This document shows positions 25,775 through 38,699 of a stretch of DNA of 64,000 nucleotides, one piece after another; the stretch's first letter is position 1, and every line of letters begins with the position of its first letter. The translations under genes and the position numbers were made by a program. Source of the DNA: Diphasiastrum complanatum. Lineage: Eukaryota > Streptophyta > Lycopodiopsida > Lycopodiales > Lycopodiaceae. Location: the NCBI GenBank assembly GCA_029204225.1, contig CM055112.1, positions 1,027,852 through 1,091,851 on the forward strand, written 5' to 3'. The notes under the pieces are model-generated. The model made no database searches, was not told the origin of the DNA, and saw only the letters and a list, made by a program, of their open reading frames with translations.

Positions 25775-26780
25775 AAATGATCAATCTATGGTGTTTGGAA
25801 TTCCAAAGATCAATGCTAATTCTAATCTTTGTGAAGCTTGTGTGATTGGCAAACATGTAAGACAACCATTTAAGGCAAGCACCTATAGAACGAAAGATTT
25901 GTTGGAGCTTATACATTGTGACTTATGGGGACCTGCACAAACGATATCTATTGGAGGTTCATCCTACTTTCAATCTTTTATTGATGATTATTCTCGTAAG
26001 ACATGGATTTATTTTCTAAAGAATAAATCTAAAGCATTCTCTATCTTTGTTGAGTTTAAAAAACTTGTTGAAACTCAAAGTGGAAAGAAAATCGAAACAC
26101 TAAAAATTGATAGAGGTGGTGAGTTCAAATCCAATGAGCTAATTTTCTTTTGTAAAGAGAATGGTATAATACATCAATATACAACTGCATATACTCCACA
26201 ACAAAATGGAGTATCTAAAAGGAAGAATCGTACTCTTATGGAATGTGCTAGAAGTATGCTTAAATCACGTGGCTTAGACAATGATTTATGGAGTGAAGCA
26301 GTTCAAACAGCAGCATATCTATAGAATCGGTCTCCAACTAAAGCATTACAAGGTATGACACCTGAAGAGTCATAAACCTAATGTTGCTCATCTTCAAATT
26401 TTTGGATTTAACGCTTATGTGCATGTACCTGATGAGATGAGAAAAAAGCTAGATCTGAAGTCCTTCAAGTGTATTTTTATTGGATATTCAACTACTTCCA
26501 AAGCTATAAGTTATTTGATCCAAATACTAGGAAGATTATTGTTAGTCGTGATGTTATCTTCGATGAAGCAAAAATGTTATTTTTCCTAATGAAGAAATAT
26601 ATGATGATCAAATGCCTATTCATGGTGGTGATGTTGAGACTTCTCATTCTATGGTTACTAGAAGACAAGTTTCAAGTGATGAGGTAATATTTAATCCACC
26701 GATTTTTCGTGAAGAATTTATTGATGCTTCTAATTCAAGTGAACCAACTTATGTGAGAAAGCGTCCAAAATGGTATTACA
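25775..26780 (+). mobile_element. Ty1/Copia fossil: integrase region
   Basis: It starts at the GAG-pre-integrase word CEACVIGKHVRQPF. The integrase core follows (HCDLWGPAQT, SFIDDYSRKTWIYFL, KIDRGGEFKS, TPQQNGVSKRKNRTLMECAR), then the downstream KSFKCIFIGYS region. The fossil is broken and lacks LTRs. Its beginning shares the reading frame of the H3-like gene's tail, with the junction near 25720-25790. At its other end it abuts the truncated CATTAGAG element at 26785, so it may have inserted into that element. Confidence 0.9.
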
Positions 26781-26784
26781 TATA

Positions 26785-27415
26785 GATTATTAACTGATTC
26801 ACCGAATAAAAATCTGGATGTTGCAATGATCATGGATCAATAGGATACAATGTTCTTGATGGCCATAAATCTACATGCTTTAGCTTTTCCTCCCTGTATC
26901 GAACCATATCAGAAGTTGACAATTTGGGTTGCTTTGAATTTTTTGTCCTGAGCGAAGCATATTCTGGTGACAGATCCACATGAAGATGATAAAGCTTTGT
27001 CATCAGTACAATAGTATAGTAACAAACAACACAATGACAATAACAAAGCTAGAGATGGCGCTAACGACTCTGCTGGAGATAGAGATGGCACTAAACACTT
27101 GGAGTTTTGACCCTAGAGATAGAGATGGCGTAGGCTTTGTTTCAGAAATGTCACTCCTAATTCAAATTTTTGAGTGTTCCCAACTATTGGGAGAGAATAT
27201 TTCAGCATTTTGAAAATTATATTTTAACTATGGTTAAGCACCAGTGAAGTTTGATGTGACTAAACTAAGGTGCATTCATTTACATGGAAAGTAGTGTGGG
27301 CAGATGCGTAAAGAAGTTAGAAATTAATGATATTATAATTACATTATAGTTATATTTCTCTCTTCTACATGGCGTTTCTTATAGGGCCCTCTTTGGGGCC
27401 ATATTTTCTCTAATG
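26785..27415 (-). mobile_element. CATTAGAG element, left end and gene start (minus strand)
   Basis: Reading the minus strand from 27415, the sequence starts CATTAGAGAAAATATGGCCCC and matches the element at 49975-50503 for about 520 bp. It then runs without a gap into sequence that matches 61645-61760 (DLWSSRTLYPIDPCSL in translation), the beginning of the transposase-like gene. The copy stops at about 26785 next to a Copia fossil. It is valuable because it preserves the uninterrupted form of the site at which the 11-kb Mutator-like element has inserted at 50.5 kb. Confidence 0.85.
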
Positions 27416-27416
27416 T

Positions 27417-28480
27417 ATGTATACAATCATACTTATATTTATAAAATCTATTGCTACACTAAAAAATGGTTCAGTTTTCTTATTTCTATGTCTTGCTATA
27501 TCTACCCAACCTCTACACTTCAAAGATAGATTATCTAAAAATTTGGAGGTGAAGTCATATTTTTGTTCCAAAGGAAGCCACTTTTCTCTCGTCTTATTTG
27601 ATTCCTCTATAAGATAGGACTTAATGTCTTTCCTCAATAGTCTGTGATCTTTGATTCGAGTACAAAAACTTTTCAATGATAGAGATTTTGGGGTCTCAAC
27701 TTGTGGTGTAATGATATCTTCTGATTTGAAAAAATAGATTGACCCATCAATGAGTCCATCAAAAGAGCTGACATATCTTTCTCTTTGAGTCCTTGTGCAG
27801 GACATAAAAGATGACCTATTAGATAGCAAAACATAGCAAAATAAGATATTTAATAGATACAATGAACAAATAACAATCATCATCTCAACAAATAATAAAA
27901 AACAAAACATTAATGATTTTATCAACAAACAATATGCACTTGATATAGTTGTCAACTCTGTAGGAAAATCTGTGATTTTACCACAATTATTACGCAATTT
28001 TCCTTTCTTCCATAAGTTACAAACATTTTTCCATTTCTTCCAAATGTCATCTTTTAAAAAGATCCAATTATAAACTTCTTTTGAATCATTTTTGCACACT
28101 ACATTAATCAACATGCTTTTAAAATTCTACATAAAATCAATAAAATAATTCAATTTGATTACTCAACATATCAATGTATAAAGTCAAAGCATATCAAAAA
28201 AAGAAATCTAAAAAGCACACCTTCCGTTCCTCTGGAGTTTGGCCTCCTTTTTCATGTCTCTTTGGATGACCCAAAGATTCCCACTACATTCTTGCTTGTA
28301 AGACATATAAGAGCTCTTCAAATGATACTTCTCTGATATCTCATTTAGTGCTCTAGATATTGCAACACAATCCCCTGCTAAAATTGAACTATTTAATATG
28401 CGCGCCTTTCTAGTCTCATAATATTTCTTTAACTTTTGCACATTTTCAATTTTTGCAAAGTTATTATGTAACAATTCCAA
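27417..28480 (-). pseudogene. Unrecognised gene, copy 1 (partial)
   Basis: Two minus-strand coding blocks are separated by an intron-like gap: 28480-28208 (90 codons, ALNEISEKYHLKSSYMSYKQ) and 28114-27410 (KSFCTRIKDHRLLRKDIKSY, REKWLPLEQKYDFTSKFLDN). The second block aligns with the gene at 30.4-31.6 kb (REEWIPLDSTIAESFRSRFI; KNNRLDWFLSFAMFVDFF against KKTEPFFSVAIDFI). I know no family for it. The middle of the second frame is hydrophobic and probably intronic. It ends where a CATTAGAG element begins. Confidence 0.4.
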
Positions 28481-28849
28481 AACCTTTTTAGCAAAATTGT
28501 ATGTTGCCCATCCACTATATAGAAATGAATATTCGATCTATGAACATCATCAAGAATTTTTATGACTACCAACTCAATTGATCATTCCTACAAAACGAAA
28601 TTACATCTATAGGTGTGAGAACTATTCCAGGTGACCTAAGAAATGAATGGACAAGCTTTTCACAACTATAATTGGAATTAAATGGGTGGCAATTAAATTG
28701 CGGTGGAGACAGCATAGATTTTTCAACAGGGATATTGGCGGTGGTCTTTATACCCAAAGGGTGGCAGCTTTCGTACTTTTGTAGCTTTGTGATTTCAAAT
28801 AGAGAAGAATGGTCACATCATTGAGAATAACCATGTTAAGAGAGTCATC

Positions 28850-29483
28850 TCATGCATGAGGGAGCTCATGTATATGCACTGTCCCAGAGACATTTTTCAT
28901 GACTAATGCGATGTCAGCGATGACCACAAGAATTGCATAATTGATCAGCTACATAGTGAGTTCCCTGTCCCATCCCAGGACATGTAATTCAATTGAAAAT
29001 GGATGAGGAGCCACATGGGATCTGCAATGATCCACCGCAATCAGAGATCCGAGATGCAGTGAAAGCCAAGAGAGGTATGCCTTCCTACTTGGAGAAAGAG
29101 GATTGGAAGTATGCGAAGAAAGAGTATCGAGGTGATCCAGAATGCTTCAGGCAGCGACGAGAGGTAGCTAGAGTCCGATTAGAGACCACAGGGGCTTCTC
29201 ACTTTGGCAGTGGCAGCGAGGGATATTTTTGAGCTCACTTTGTAAGTCTACCTTACACCATTTGTTTTTTTTTTTGCTCTTGGAAGTTTTTCGTAAGACA
29301 CGTTGGAATAAAATGTTTTTTTTGTATGACTAAAATTTGGACTGTTTGTGCAGCGATCCGCCGTGGGGCGGTCTCCCACACATGATGAGTACATGTAAGC
29401 ATATTCCCACAGTAGTGCGCAGGCAGTATTCGAGTTATTGGAGAGGCAGGGTGTGCGTATAAACTGGGATGTGGCTCCTCAGG
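28850..29483 (+). pseudogene. Plant transposase remnant (Transposase_24/Ptta-like)
   Basis: Exon 1 ends with PECFRQRREVARVRLETTGA and SHFGSGSEGYF before a GTAAGT donor near 29240. Exon 2 (29356-29482) has RSAVGRSPTHDEYM and AYSHSSAQAVFELLERQGV before a GTACGA donor. The G-x-G, 'G(R)SPTHDEY' and following AYSHSSAQAVFEL pattern recalls the plant Ptta/En-Spm accessory transposase family; I hold this loosely. Exon 1 and exon 2 each contain an in-frame stop (TGA, TAA), so the piece is dead. Confidence 0.4.
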
Positions 29484-30366
29484 TACGACATCAAGTCCAT
29501 TTTATGTTCTAATTTAAACTTGCTATTCACTCCCACTCACATACAAATTTTCGGAAGACTAATTCATGTGTCTTGCGCATGCAAGAACAACAAGTCCCAC
29601 ATGATGAAGATCATGATGAGAAATTAGATAGATCTAGCTAGTGTTTTGGCTCTATAACTAGCCTTTCCATGCTTAGAGATACTTATGTACATGTTTTTAC
29701 ATTTATCATTTTTATTCGTACATTTTTCAACCATTTTTCGATGTAGCTAGTTTTTTATGTAATCTTGAACCTTGACTAGATATGTAATTGAACTGTATTT
29801 GGCCCTAATCCATGTAGAAATGTTTAATTTATTTGTTATAAAGTGTAATTATTGTGGTTATTTGTGATTATTATGGTGTAATGTAATTTATTCATCTATG
29901 GTTGGATGCAAAGAGTCAACTTTGTTGTTCGACCCTAAATCCTAAGCTCATTTATTTGAATTTATTTCATGCACTCATTAACTCTACAAGGTATTATTTT
30001 CTAAAAATATCTTTTATTGCTTGCAACAATTATTCCAATCGTATCCTCAATGTCTCATAACACATCTCCAAGTCACGGATCTGGCCACAATCGCAGGCCA
30101 TCTCGTTTTTCATCCACGAGTGACAATGAGGTACTTAGTTATATGGATATACATTGTTGCACGTTTACCATCCCAATGTTTATGCGGTTTCGACAATTTC
30201 TACACTTCTATTTAAATCCTTGCACTGTATGTGATTTTCTTGTCTTGGTCTTACCTGTACATCAAATAAACTCATTAAACAATACCGACATTGAGATTAT
30301 TTTAAATGCAATCGCAAAATACCGAAAACACTAAAACAAGTTCAAATAAAATCATTGAAAGTCATT
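29484..30366. other. No gene recognised
   Basis: AT-rich DNA. Frames of 64-105 codons near 30017-30334 overlap each other and show no motif. Confidence 0.5.
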
Positions 30367-31593
30367 TCAAATGTTTATTAAAGAAAACACATATACACTT
30401 ACCAATCTCTCATTGACTCGAAAACAAAAGTGTTCAAGAATATCATAATGTAGCAGGCTAAGCTTTGATCGAATGTGATCGAGTGTCCAATTTTCTTCCA
30501 CCTCAATTGTTATAAGAGTATAATCATTTTGCTGCACTTGGATTTCTATTTGATCTTGACAATTCACTATAAAATCCTAATCCAATGCTTTCCATTCATT
30601 GCCAACTTTGGACCATCTTCTATAATAAAATATTAAAAAAAGCATTTGTTTTTCTATAAGATATCTAAATTTCAGTGATGATCTATTAACTATGCACTCA
30701 ATATTGCCATTACTCTTTTTATCCCATTGATAATCTAGGAGGCTTGATGACATACCGTCCGTTAAATCACTACAAATAAACATTGTCATTGTTCTACAAA
30801 TATTACATGCAACAAAAAAATCTACAAACATTGCAAAAGACAAAAACCAGTCCAATCTATTGTTTTTTGAACCTGTGCTACATTTCATATAGTTTTGAAT
30901 GTCCATAATAAATCTTGATCGGAAGCTCTCTGCTATGGTAGAATCTAGAGGAATCCATTCTTCCCTTGAGAAAGAGGGTAATGATATTGCCTCTAATCTA
31001 CCACCTAAACTAGATGGTGTGTAAGATGAAACATAGAAAAAAAATACAAGAATCCAAAAGTGATCTCGTGGAGTGACTCTTGTATTGCAAAAGACCAATA
31101 TCAAAATGAATAATGTCCACAATGCCGACAAGGGATTCTATAGGTTGCCATTTGATTATGCTTGATGGATATAAATCTGCAAAAATCCATAAAAGTATAT
31201 ATCATTTAAATAATCAGATACACATCTAAACGATTGATAAAAAGCTCAAAAAAAATAATTCTCCAAAACTTACAATTGCATTTGAGTCTGTCATTTGAAC
31301 TTACACCTTCCACTCTAATCTCCTTATGCATGTAGACATGTTGAACCAAGACCTCTGAAATGGATCGACCGCCAAGTGAAACTTTAAAGTCTAAAACTCT
31401 ACCTTTTCAAAAGCTCCTATAATCCATATTTGATTTTCTCTTTTTACCAAAAACACCTCTTGATGAGGGATGCATGAAAACCCACTAAAATTTTCTATAG
31501 ATACGTGGTATCCATGAGCCATCAGAGTCTTTTTCATTACAAACAGAAACTAAGACAATATTGCTTCGTGGTCTATGGCTTCCAAAAGCCATT
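30367..31593 (-). pseudogene. Unrecognised gene, copy 2 (multi-exon)
   Basis: The likely start is MAFGSHRPRSNIVLVSV at 31593. Following blocks include WVFMHPSSRGVFGKKRKSN, VLDFKVSLGGRSISEVLVQH (31400-31300), REEWIPLDSTIAESFRSRFI (30975-30910) and RWSKVGNEWKALD (30610-30575). After a TAG stop comes ITIEVEENWTLDHIRSKLSL, a segment that could be ubiquitin-like but is too short to call. Several stops interrupt it. The start lies about 420 bp inside a CATTAGAG-type end (32014, minus strand), the same orientation and spacing as in the transposase-bearing members, which suggests it is a gene of that element group. No known family is recognised. Confidence 0.45.
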
Positions 31594-31670
31594 GCAAAGC
31601 TAAAAGAAGATGAACAATAGAGTAATTTGAAACTAAAAGTAGAGGAATTAGTATGAAAATAAAAAACCAA

Positions 31671-32413
31671 ATTTGTAATAAATGTTGGCGGTCTTTCATA
31701 GATCATATATGAAACTCTAACTACGGTTAGATCAAAATAGACTTACTCTACCCACAAGTGTTAGGTCTCGAGCACTCAAGAAGCTGACGGACAACAATTA
31801 CGGTCCAATCACAAGTCAAGACCCTACTCGGCGGGAGTTTTGAATTGTAAAAAAATATGACCGAAAAATTACAAAAATGATTCGAATGGCAAACAACGTT
31901 ACGCTCTTTCACAGGTGTAAATATATAACTAGGCCAAGTGTACGTTGAATAGTTGAAAAGTCAAAAACATCATCTTGACAAAAGGCCCTTTTGGTCCTCA
32001 AAACTCCTCTAATGAGTGTAGATTTACAATGTGAAAATCTTATATTCACTCATTGGGATAGACAAGATTATACCAATGACAAGGGGCCCCCAAAACATCC
32101 AAGGGGAACACTTATCCTATAGGGGACTAGGGCAAGAGTACTGTCGATAACCCAAGGCAAGTTATGGGCAGACCCACCTAGAAAAGAGTGGATGGAAGGG
32201 TGTGAGCGGTAGGTGAGTCTTGGGAAGTCCACTAAGTCTGAGAAAGTAACATCTCTAGTAACCAGTGTGACCCAGTTGACAAGAATAGTGAAAACAATTT
32301 CAACTACAAAGAAGTACAAGAATTAGTATGGATAGCCCCTATAGATAAACCCCCTATATCGAGATTCCTAAACTCTTTACAACAGGAAAATGAAAAAAAA
32401 GTGTGAATCTCTT
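31671..32413. repeat. 743-bp tandem duplication, copy 1
   Basis: It begins 'atttgtaataaatgttggcgg' and contains an inverted CATTAGAG end (CTCTAATG ending at 32014) plus a C/G-rich block (ggggcccccaaaacatcc). It matches the following copy at about nine positions in ten. Confidence 0.9.
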
Positions 32414-33190
32414 ATTTGTAATAAATGTTGGCGGTCTTTCGTACATCATATATGTTACTCTAACTATACTTAGATCAAAATAGACTTACTTTGTCCACAA
32501 GTGTTAAGTCTAGGGCACTCAGGGTACTCACGAACATCAATTACGGTCCAGTCACAAGCTAGGACCCTGCCCGGCGGGAGTTTTGAATTGCAAAAAAATA
32601 TGATTAGAAAGTTCCAAAAACAATTCGACTGGCAAGCAACGTTACGGTCTTTCACAGCTATAAATATATAACTGGGCCAACTGTACGTCGAATAGTTGAA
32701 AAGTGAAAAGTATCATCTTGACAAAAGGCCCTTTTGGTGCTCGAAACTCCTCTAATGAGTGTAGATTTATAGTGTGAAAATCTTATTCACTCCTCGAGAT
32801 AGACAAGATGAGACCAATGACAAGAGGCCCCCGAAACACCCAAGGGGAACACTTATCCTAGAGGGGACTAGGGTGAGAGTACTGACGATAACCCAAGGAG
32901 AGAGTACTGATGATAACCCAAGGTGAGTTACGGGCAGACCCACCTAGAAAAGAGTGGATGGAAGGGTGTGAGCGGCAGGTGAGTCTTGGGAAGTCCACTA
33001 AGTCTGAGAAAGTAATATCTTTCATATCTAGTAACTAGTGTGACCCAATTGACAAAAACAATGAAAACAATTTCAACTACAAAGAAGTACAAGAATAAGT
33101 ATGGACAGCCCCTGCAGATAAACCCCCTATATCGAGATCCCTAAGCTCTTTACAATAGGAAAACGAAAAGAAATACAAATCTCTTATACC
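32414..33190. repeat. 743-bp tandem duplication, copy 2
   Basis: It repeats copy 1 with an offset of 743 bp, including the transposon end (CTCTAATG ending at 32757). A further small internal repeat ('gagagtactga...gataacccaagg', near 32873-32925) lengthens it. The duplication happened after the transposon end was in place. Confidence 0.9.
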
Positions 33191-34433
33191 TGATGCATTT
33201 GATCAAGACACTTTTGATATCCAAAACCCATTCAAATATCAGGAAACCACAATAGACAACTACACGGTAGTAGGTTCTACTACAAACAACCTTCACAAAT
33301 CTACTCAAGAAAGCAATAAAATGCAAGATGAACCATTCATTTGGGATCAAAAACTACCCAACATTTAGGTTTGAAGGAAGCATTCACTATCTATCAATGA
33401 TTTGGAGAAGAAATCAATGCTAGAGCATGCTAGATTGGATTTTACACCAAAATCGAGTTTCTTGCATATGTAAATTGGATCTTTTGTATATTAAAACTTT
33501 ATTTAGAATTATAATCTGGATCAATTCTGATTTCACATATTATTTACTGAAAATGATCAATTTTTAGAGCATTGATCTACTAAAGAGCAAGGATGAAGTG
33601 TATAATGTCTTTGTTAAGTTCAAGAATGCAAGGGAGAACCAATTTTCCACAAAGGATTACTTAAGAAGTGACAATGGTGGAGAGTACATATCTACCAAGT
33701 TCAAGGCCTTTTGTGATGAGCATGGGATCAAGAGGGAGTATACAACACCAAGGACCCCACAACAAAATGGAGTGGTCGAGAGGAAGAATAGGAGTTTATG
33801 TGAAAGTCCAAATCCATGAGGTTAAGTGCTAACCTTGATAAGCCATTTTATAATCAAGCTTTGTTGTGTGCTAATTTTTTGTGCAATAGCTGGCTGAGTG
33901 CTATTTTGGATGGAAGGAAACCTTTTGAAATGCTATTCAAGAGGAGGCCGAATGTCAACTTTTTTAAAACTTTTGGATGCACATGCTATGTCAACATAAC
34001 TCTTGATGATGACCAAGGAGGATCCATCTTCAAGGAGAGGTATATTTGTTGGATATATTGAGGTGAGTAAAGCCTACAAGGTTTACATTCCTTCTACTAA
34101 GAAGGTGATTGTTGGTAGAGATGTTTTGATGAGGGGAACTTTCCAAAAGTATCTTCAAGCATTATTGATGGTGATGTGGATGGATGTAACATTCTTGATG
34201 TTGATGTAAAGTATCCTACCTTGGATGGTGATGATGGAGGACCATTATGAAGTCAAAAGCCAAGGAGAACATCAAGGGAAAGACAAATGCCTTCAAGGCT
34301 CACTTATGATGAAAAGAATAAGCAAGTGTCCTAACCTCTTTTGATGAACCTACATGTGTAGATGAAGCAAGGAACAAAGAAGAGTGGATCCAAGCAATGA
34401 ATCTTGAGTATCAAGCTCTTATGAATAATGGAG

Positions 34434-35242
34434 TGTGAGAAATTGGCAAAAATCTAGCTTGGTATTTTTTATGATAGAAGTTTGTAAGTGAATCTCACAT
34501 GTGTGGAGGATGTTCCCACGTGTGGAGAATTGTAAAGTAAATCAAAATGTTTGATATAGGGGTCTCATAGAATTTCATAGTCAAGCATTTAGGTGTAGGA
34601 TGTTGATAGGGTCAAATTTGGCATAGATGGCACATTATCCATTTCCACTTGTAATGCCAATATTGAGCCAAACTTGTGCCAATTAGAGTGTAGACAAGTG
34701 TCATGCTTTTGTTTGATGAAGCTTAAGAGGTCCAATAGGATTTAGAGGTGGAACCTTGTGAGGTCCAATAGAAAATTGAGGTGTGCTTGAATATAGTCCA
34801 ATAGAATTTAGAGGTGCATGGATCAATGGTCCAATAGGATTAAGAGGTGGCAAAGTGTGATCCAATCATAGTTAAGCATAGTGGTAGCTCATGAATCTAT
34901 TAGTATCATTGTACTCCTCCTTTTGGATCTAATTGATTTTGAGATTGAGTGGATTTTGAGTGTCATTGAATTTCTAGCTTTCTCTCTCTACCCGAGAGCT
35001 CTTGATGTTTTTTCTCTCTCTACCCGAGGAGAGCAGCTTGTTTTTACTTAGAATACTTTTGGAACACTTCACACACGTGTGAGTGAGAGTTGGAAGTGAT
35101 TGAATGCATGTAGTAGTGTGTTTTTGCCATAGAATCAAAGATAGATCTTGAATCTCAAACTAGTCTTGATCTTGGTGCATCTACACACCTTAGGAGATCA
35201 CAAGTACATGTAGTGGACAGTCCACACGTGTGAAATTCAACA
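34434..35242 (+). repeat. 5' LTR of the young Copia element
   Basis: 809 bp, TGTGAGAAATTGG...AAATTCAACA. It includes two 'tctctctctacccgag' blocks and CACACGTGTG palindromes near its end. It is identical in length, and as far as I can see in sequence, to the other LTR. Confidence 0.95.
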
Positions 35243-35254
35243 TGGTATCAGAGC
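35243..35254 (+). promoter_or_regulatory. Primer-binding site, initiator tRNA-Met type
   Basis: TGGTATCAGAGC directly follows the LTR. It is the usual plant Copia primer-binding site complementary to the 3' end of initiator tRNA-Met. Confidence 0.95.
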
Positions 35255-35999
35255 CTACCTAAGGTTACCATGCATTTTGATCCATCTAAGTGGAAAAGTT
35301 TCATCAATCTTGAGCTAGAAATTGTCAAGGCCCATTTTCCTAGCTATCTTGTTCAATTTTGGATCAAAAGAGATCAAAAGGACATTGATTGGGTCTGACC
35401 TGGTACTGTACGGAATCAGGTGCTCAGACACGTGTGAGGAACATCCAATTTCAGTTTGGGAGTTCTCTTTCATGTTTGATCCAAAAATCTTGCTAGATAG
35501 CTTGTTTTGAAGCTATTTTTGTCTAGTTTCTGATGCAATCAGTTTCATTCCATTTGGTTGAGCCAATCAAAAGTTATAAGCTTTTGAAGAGGGTTAGGTA
35601 GGGCACCTAGACCTGGGTGGACACATTTGGTTTGGTCAAAAGATTGCTTGTTTGATCCAAAATCACAGTTGAATGCTTACCAATCTCATCTATATGTGAT
35701 CTAGGCACTGTTTTGAGATCTTAGCCATTTTGTTTCATGCAATATCATTGTATTTGAGTCAAATTTGGTTTCTTAGTGTATTTCACACGTGCTAAGAGTG
35801 TTTGATCCTAAATTTGCCCATACTCCATCATTTGATGTGAAGTAGATCTAGTTTTGGAGAGATTGAGATAGCTAGTGAGAATCATCTCACAGTTTGTTGC
35901 AAGATCTTGCATAGGAGATGGTAGCACACCATTATTGGATCCTATAGTGAGAGAGAAGCAACATTTTTTGTTCATCACTTTTATTTATCTCCACTTTAC

Positions 36000-38573
36000 A
36001 TGACTTCAATGAGTTCATACTTGTTGCAACCAAGTGAGAGATTGTCTACTTCCAATTATTCAATATGGAAGTTGAGGATGGAGTCCATCTTGATACTCCA
36101 AGATGTGATGGACATTGTACTTGGGATTGAGGAGGAGCCTCAAGTCCTTCAAGAAGTACAAAAATACAAGAAGAGAGCTAGGATGGCTCTCCACTACATT
36201 AAGATGAATGTCTCTAATGAGATATTGAGGGAGATTGGTGATTGTTCTACATCCAAGGAAGCTTGGGATTGTCTCAAGTCCATCTATGAGGCTAAGAACA
36301 CCTCTAGGCTCCTCACTCTTAGAAATCAAATATTCCAAAGTAGTCAAAAGAGTGATGAGAGTGCATCTAATTATGTTTTGAGAGTCAAGGATATTCATAG
36401 AGAGCTTGCATGTATTGGTGACTCAATCAATCAAAGTGAGCTAGTACAAGTCATTCTCAATGGGTTGAGAGATGAATATGACAACCTTGTCCAATCATAT
36501 GCTATTAAGGAGGAGCTACCAAGTTTGGAGGCCCTTCAAAGTGTGCTTATTTCTGAAGAATCAAGACAAGAGTACAAACTCTTGAGGATGGACAAGCTAT
36601 CACTCAATCATGATGATGGCAAAGTTCTATTTGCCAAGCACAAAGAGAGGAGTAAGAAGCAACACCATCATTTCTCTATTGACAAAGCTAAAGACCAAGA
36701 TGGAGAGGAGGAGGATACCTCTCATGCTTCTAATTCAAATCTCAAGAAGAAGATGATCAAGTGCTTTTATTGTGGCAAGAAAGGCCATTATGCCACCAAT
36801 TGCTTCAAGAAGAAGAATCAACTCAATCAAGCCAACATCACCAATGAGAAAGAAGACTATATTGCAAGTGATGGAGAAGGCTCTCTTTTGGCATCAAGCT
36901 TCTCCTCTTCCACCTTCAACAAGGATGACTCATGGTATATTGATAGTGGAGCATCTTCACATATGTGTGGCTCCAAGCACTTTTTTTCATCTATTATGCC
37001 TTATGATGGAGTCAAGAAGACCATATACTTTGCAAGTAAGCATGAGTGCAATATTGAAGGAGTAGGGATTATTCCCTTGAAGCTTGCATCTTCTAAAGAT
37101 CTCTTTCTCAACAATGTTCTTTTTGTCCCAAAGCTTACAAAGAACATCTTAAGTGTTGGCCAACTTCTTGATAGTGGTTTTGATGTCAATTTCAATATTG
37201 ACAATTGTGTGATTAAGAAGGATGGTGAGATCCTTGCATATGGATCAAGATTTGAAGGCATCTACAAATTTGATCCAAGTGAGAGTGCAAACTCTCTTGA
37301 TGTTTCTTATATTTCCAATATTTCAAAGGAGGAGGATTACACAAGATGCACATATCTTCTCTCTTCAAGTATTATGGTGTATGATTATTCCTTATTATTC
37401 AAAGCATATGTTGAGAAGAAATTCTCATTGAAGATCAAAGCTTTGAGGAGTATTGGAGCTCTTGAAGGAATAGCACCATATAAAGTTTTATTCAAGATGA
37501 AGCCTAAGGTTGATCACCTTAGTGAACTTGGTAGTGCTTGCTTTGCATATATTCCCTTGGAAACAAGAAGGAAGGATGATCCAAGCTCATGGATCATGAT
37601 TGGATACTCATCCATCAAGGAGGCCTTTAGTGTCTTTACACTCTCTATTTCAAATGTGATGGTGAATAGAGATGTCATATTGCATGAAGATTCAATCTTG
37701 GAAGTGGCCGAGATCAAGGCTTCTCAAGAAGCATCACAAGTTATCCTTTTTGAAGGTATTCAAGTTATGATGGGGCCAATGTGTGAGGAGGAGTTTCTTC
37801 TTCATATGATTTCAAGAAGATCTTCAAGATGCATGGCTGAGTCTTTATGGCTCACCTTACATGGCAAAGAGGGGCATCTTTCATGTTGTATCTACTACAA
37901 CACATTCATATATGCTTCTCTTCCTTTGCTTGAAATGCTATCCTGCTTCATTGAATTTTTTGGATCTCAAAGTTCAAGAAAAGCTATACTAGTTATGTAT
38001 GATGCTTATGGTATGGACATGTTTCTTGTCATTATTGACTTAGATGTGTTTCCAATACTTTTTGAAAGCAAGATATTGTATTGTCAAAAGTATACTCTTG
38101 GTTCTAGTAAGAACAAGATTGAGCTTGGTACTCACTTTTTTGAAAATCATGTTTTCACATGTTTTGAGGCAAATTGTAAACTCCTCTTGAGATTAAGTGA
38201 AGCATCCAAAGTGGACACTTACATCCTTGAGAGAGTAACTAGCCTAGAAAAGATCAAGATAGTCTTTGATATCAAGATTAGGTCCATCATGGATATAGTT
38301 CATTGTATGTGGACTAGTCAAGCTAGAAAGCATAATCTTGATAATCATCATTGTTTCACATCTTATGATCTTGATCTCCATGATCCTTATGAGGCTTGGA
38401 AGCCTCAGATTTCTCTATTTATGGTGCATCCATCATGCAAGTGGAACTTTCAAGGCAAAAATCATCATCAAGCATGGAGGAAGCCCATGATAATAGTGGC
38501 ATATTGGTGGAGCACTCTTCAAAGGCATTGGCAAGAGATCTCTACCAAAGAGATCTTATCATGGATATGGTGA
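36000..38573 (+). mobile_element. gag-protease frame of the young Copia element
   Basis: One 857-codon frame. The gag part starts MTSMSSYLLQPSERLS with NYSIWKLRMESIL; a CCHC knuckle (CFYCGKKGHYATNC) lies at about residue 254; the protease site (WYIDSGASSHMCGS) is near residue 314; a GAG-pre-integrase stub follows; then a short piece typical of the end of integrase (SSWIMIGYSS, MVNRDVILHEDS) near residues 520-565. The last 280 residues match no Copia domain that I know. The reading frame is continuous. It fits a derivative that lost the catalytic pol core but kept gag expression. Confidence 0.9.
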
Positions 38574-38699
38574 GGGTGCTGCTATGATGGATCCCTTGGC
38601 TGATCTTCACTTCTTATGCATACCAAAGGATCCACTCAAAAAGATTTACAAACTTCTCAAGTGATCTAGTACCTTTCCAAGCTATTTTTTGAGGAGGAG

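Noticed and set aside
19324-27415. One large element bounded by CATTAGAG at 19324 and CTCTAATG at 27415, holding transposase, unknown gene and histone gene
   Set aside because: The interior next to 27415 matches the left end and gene start of the family on the minus strand, and the flanks show no target duplication. The two are ends of different copies.
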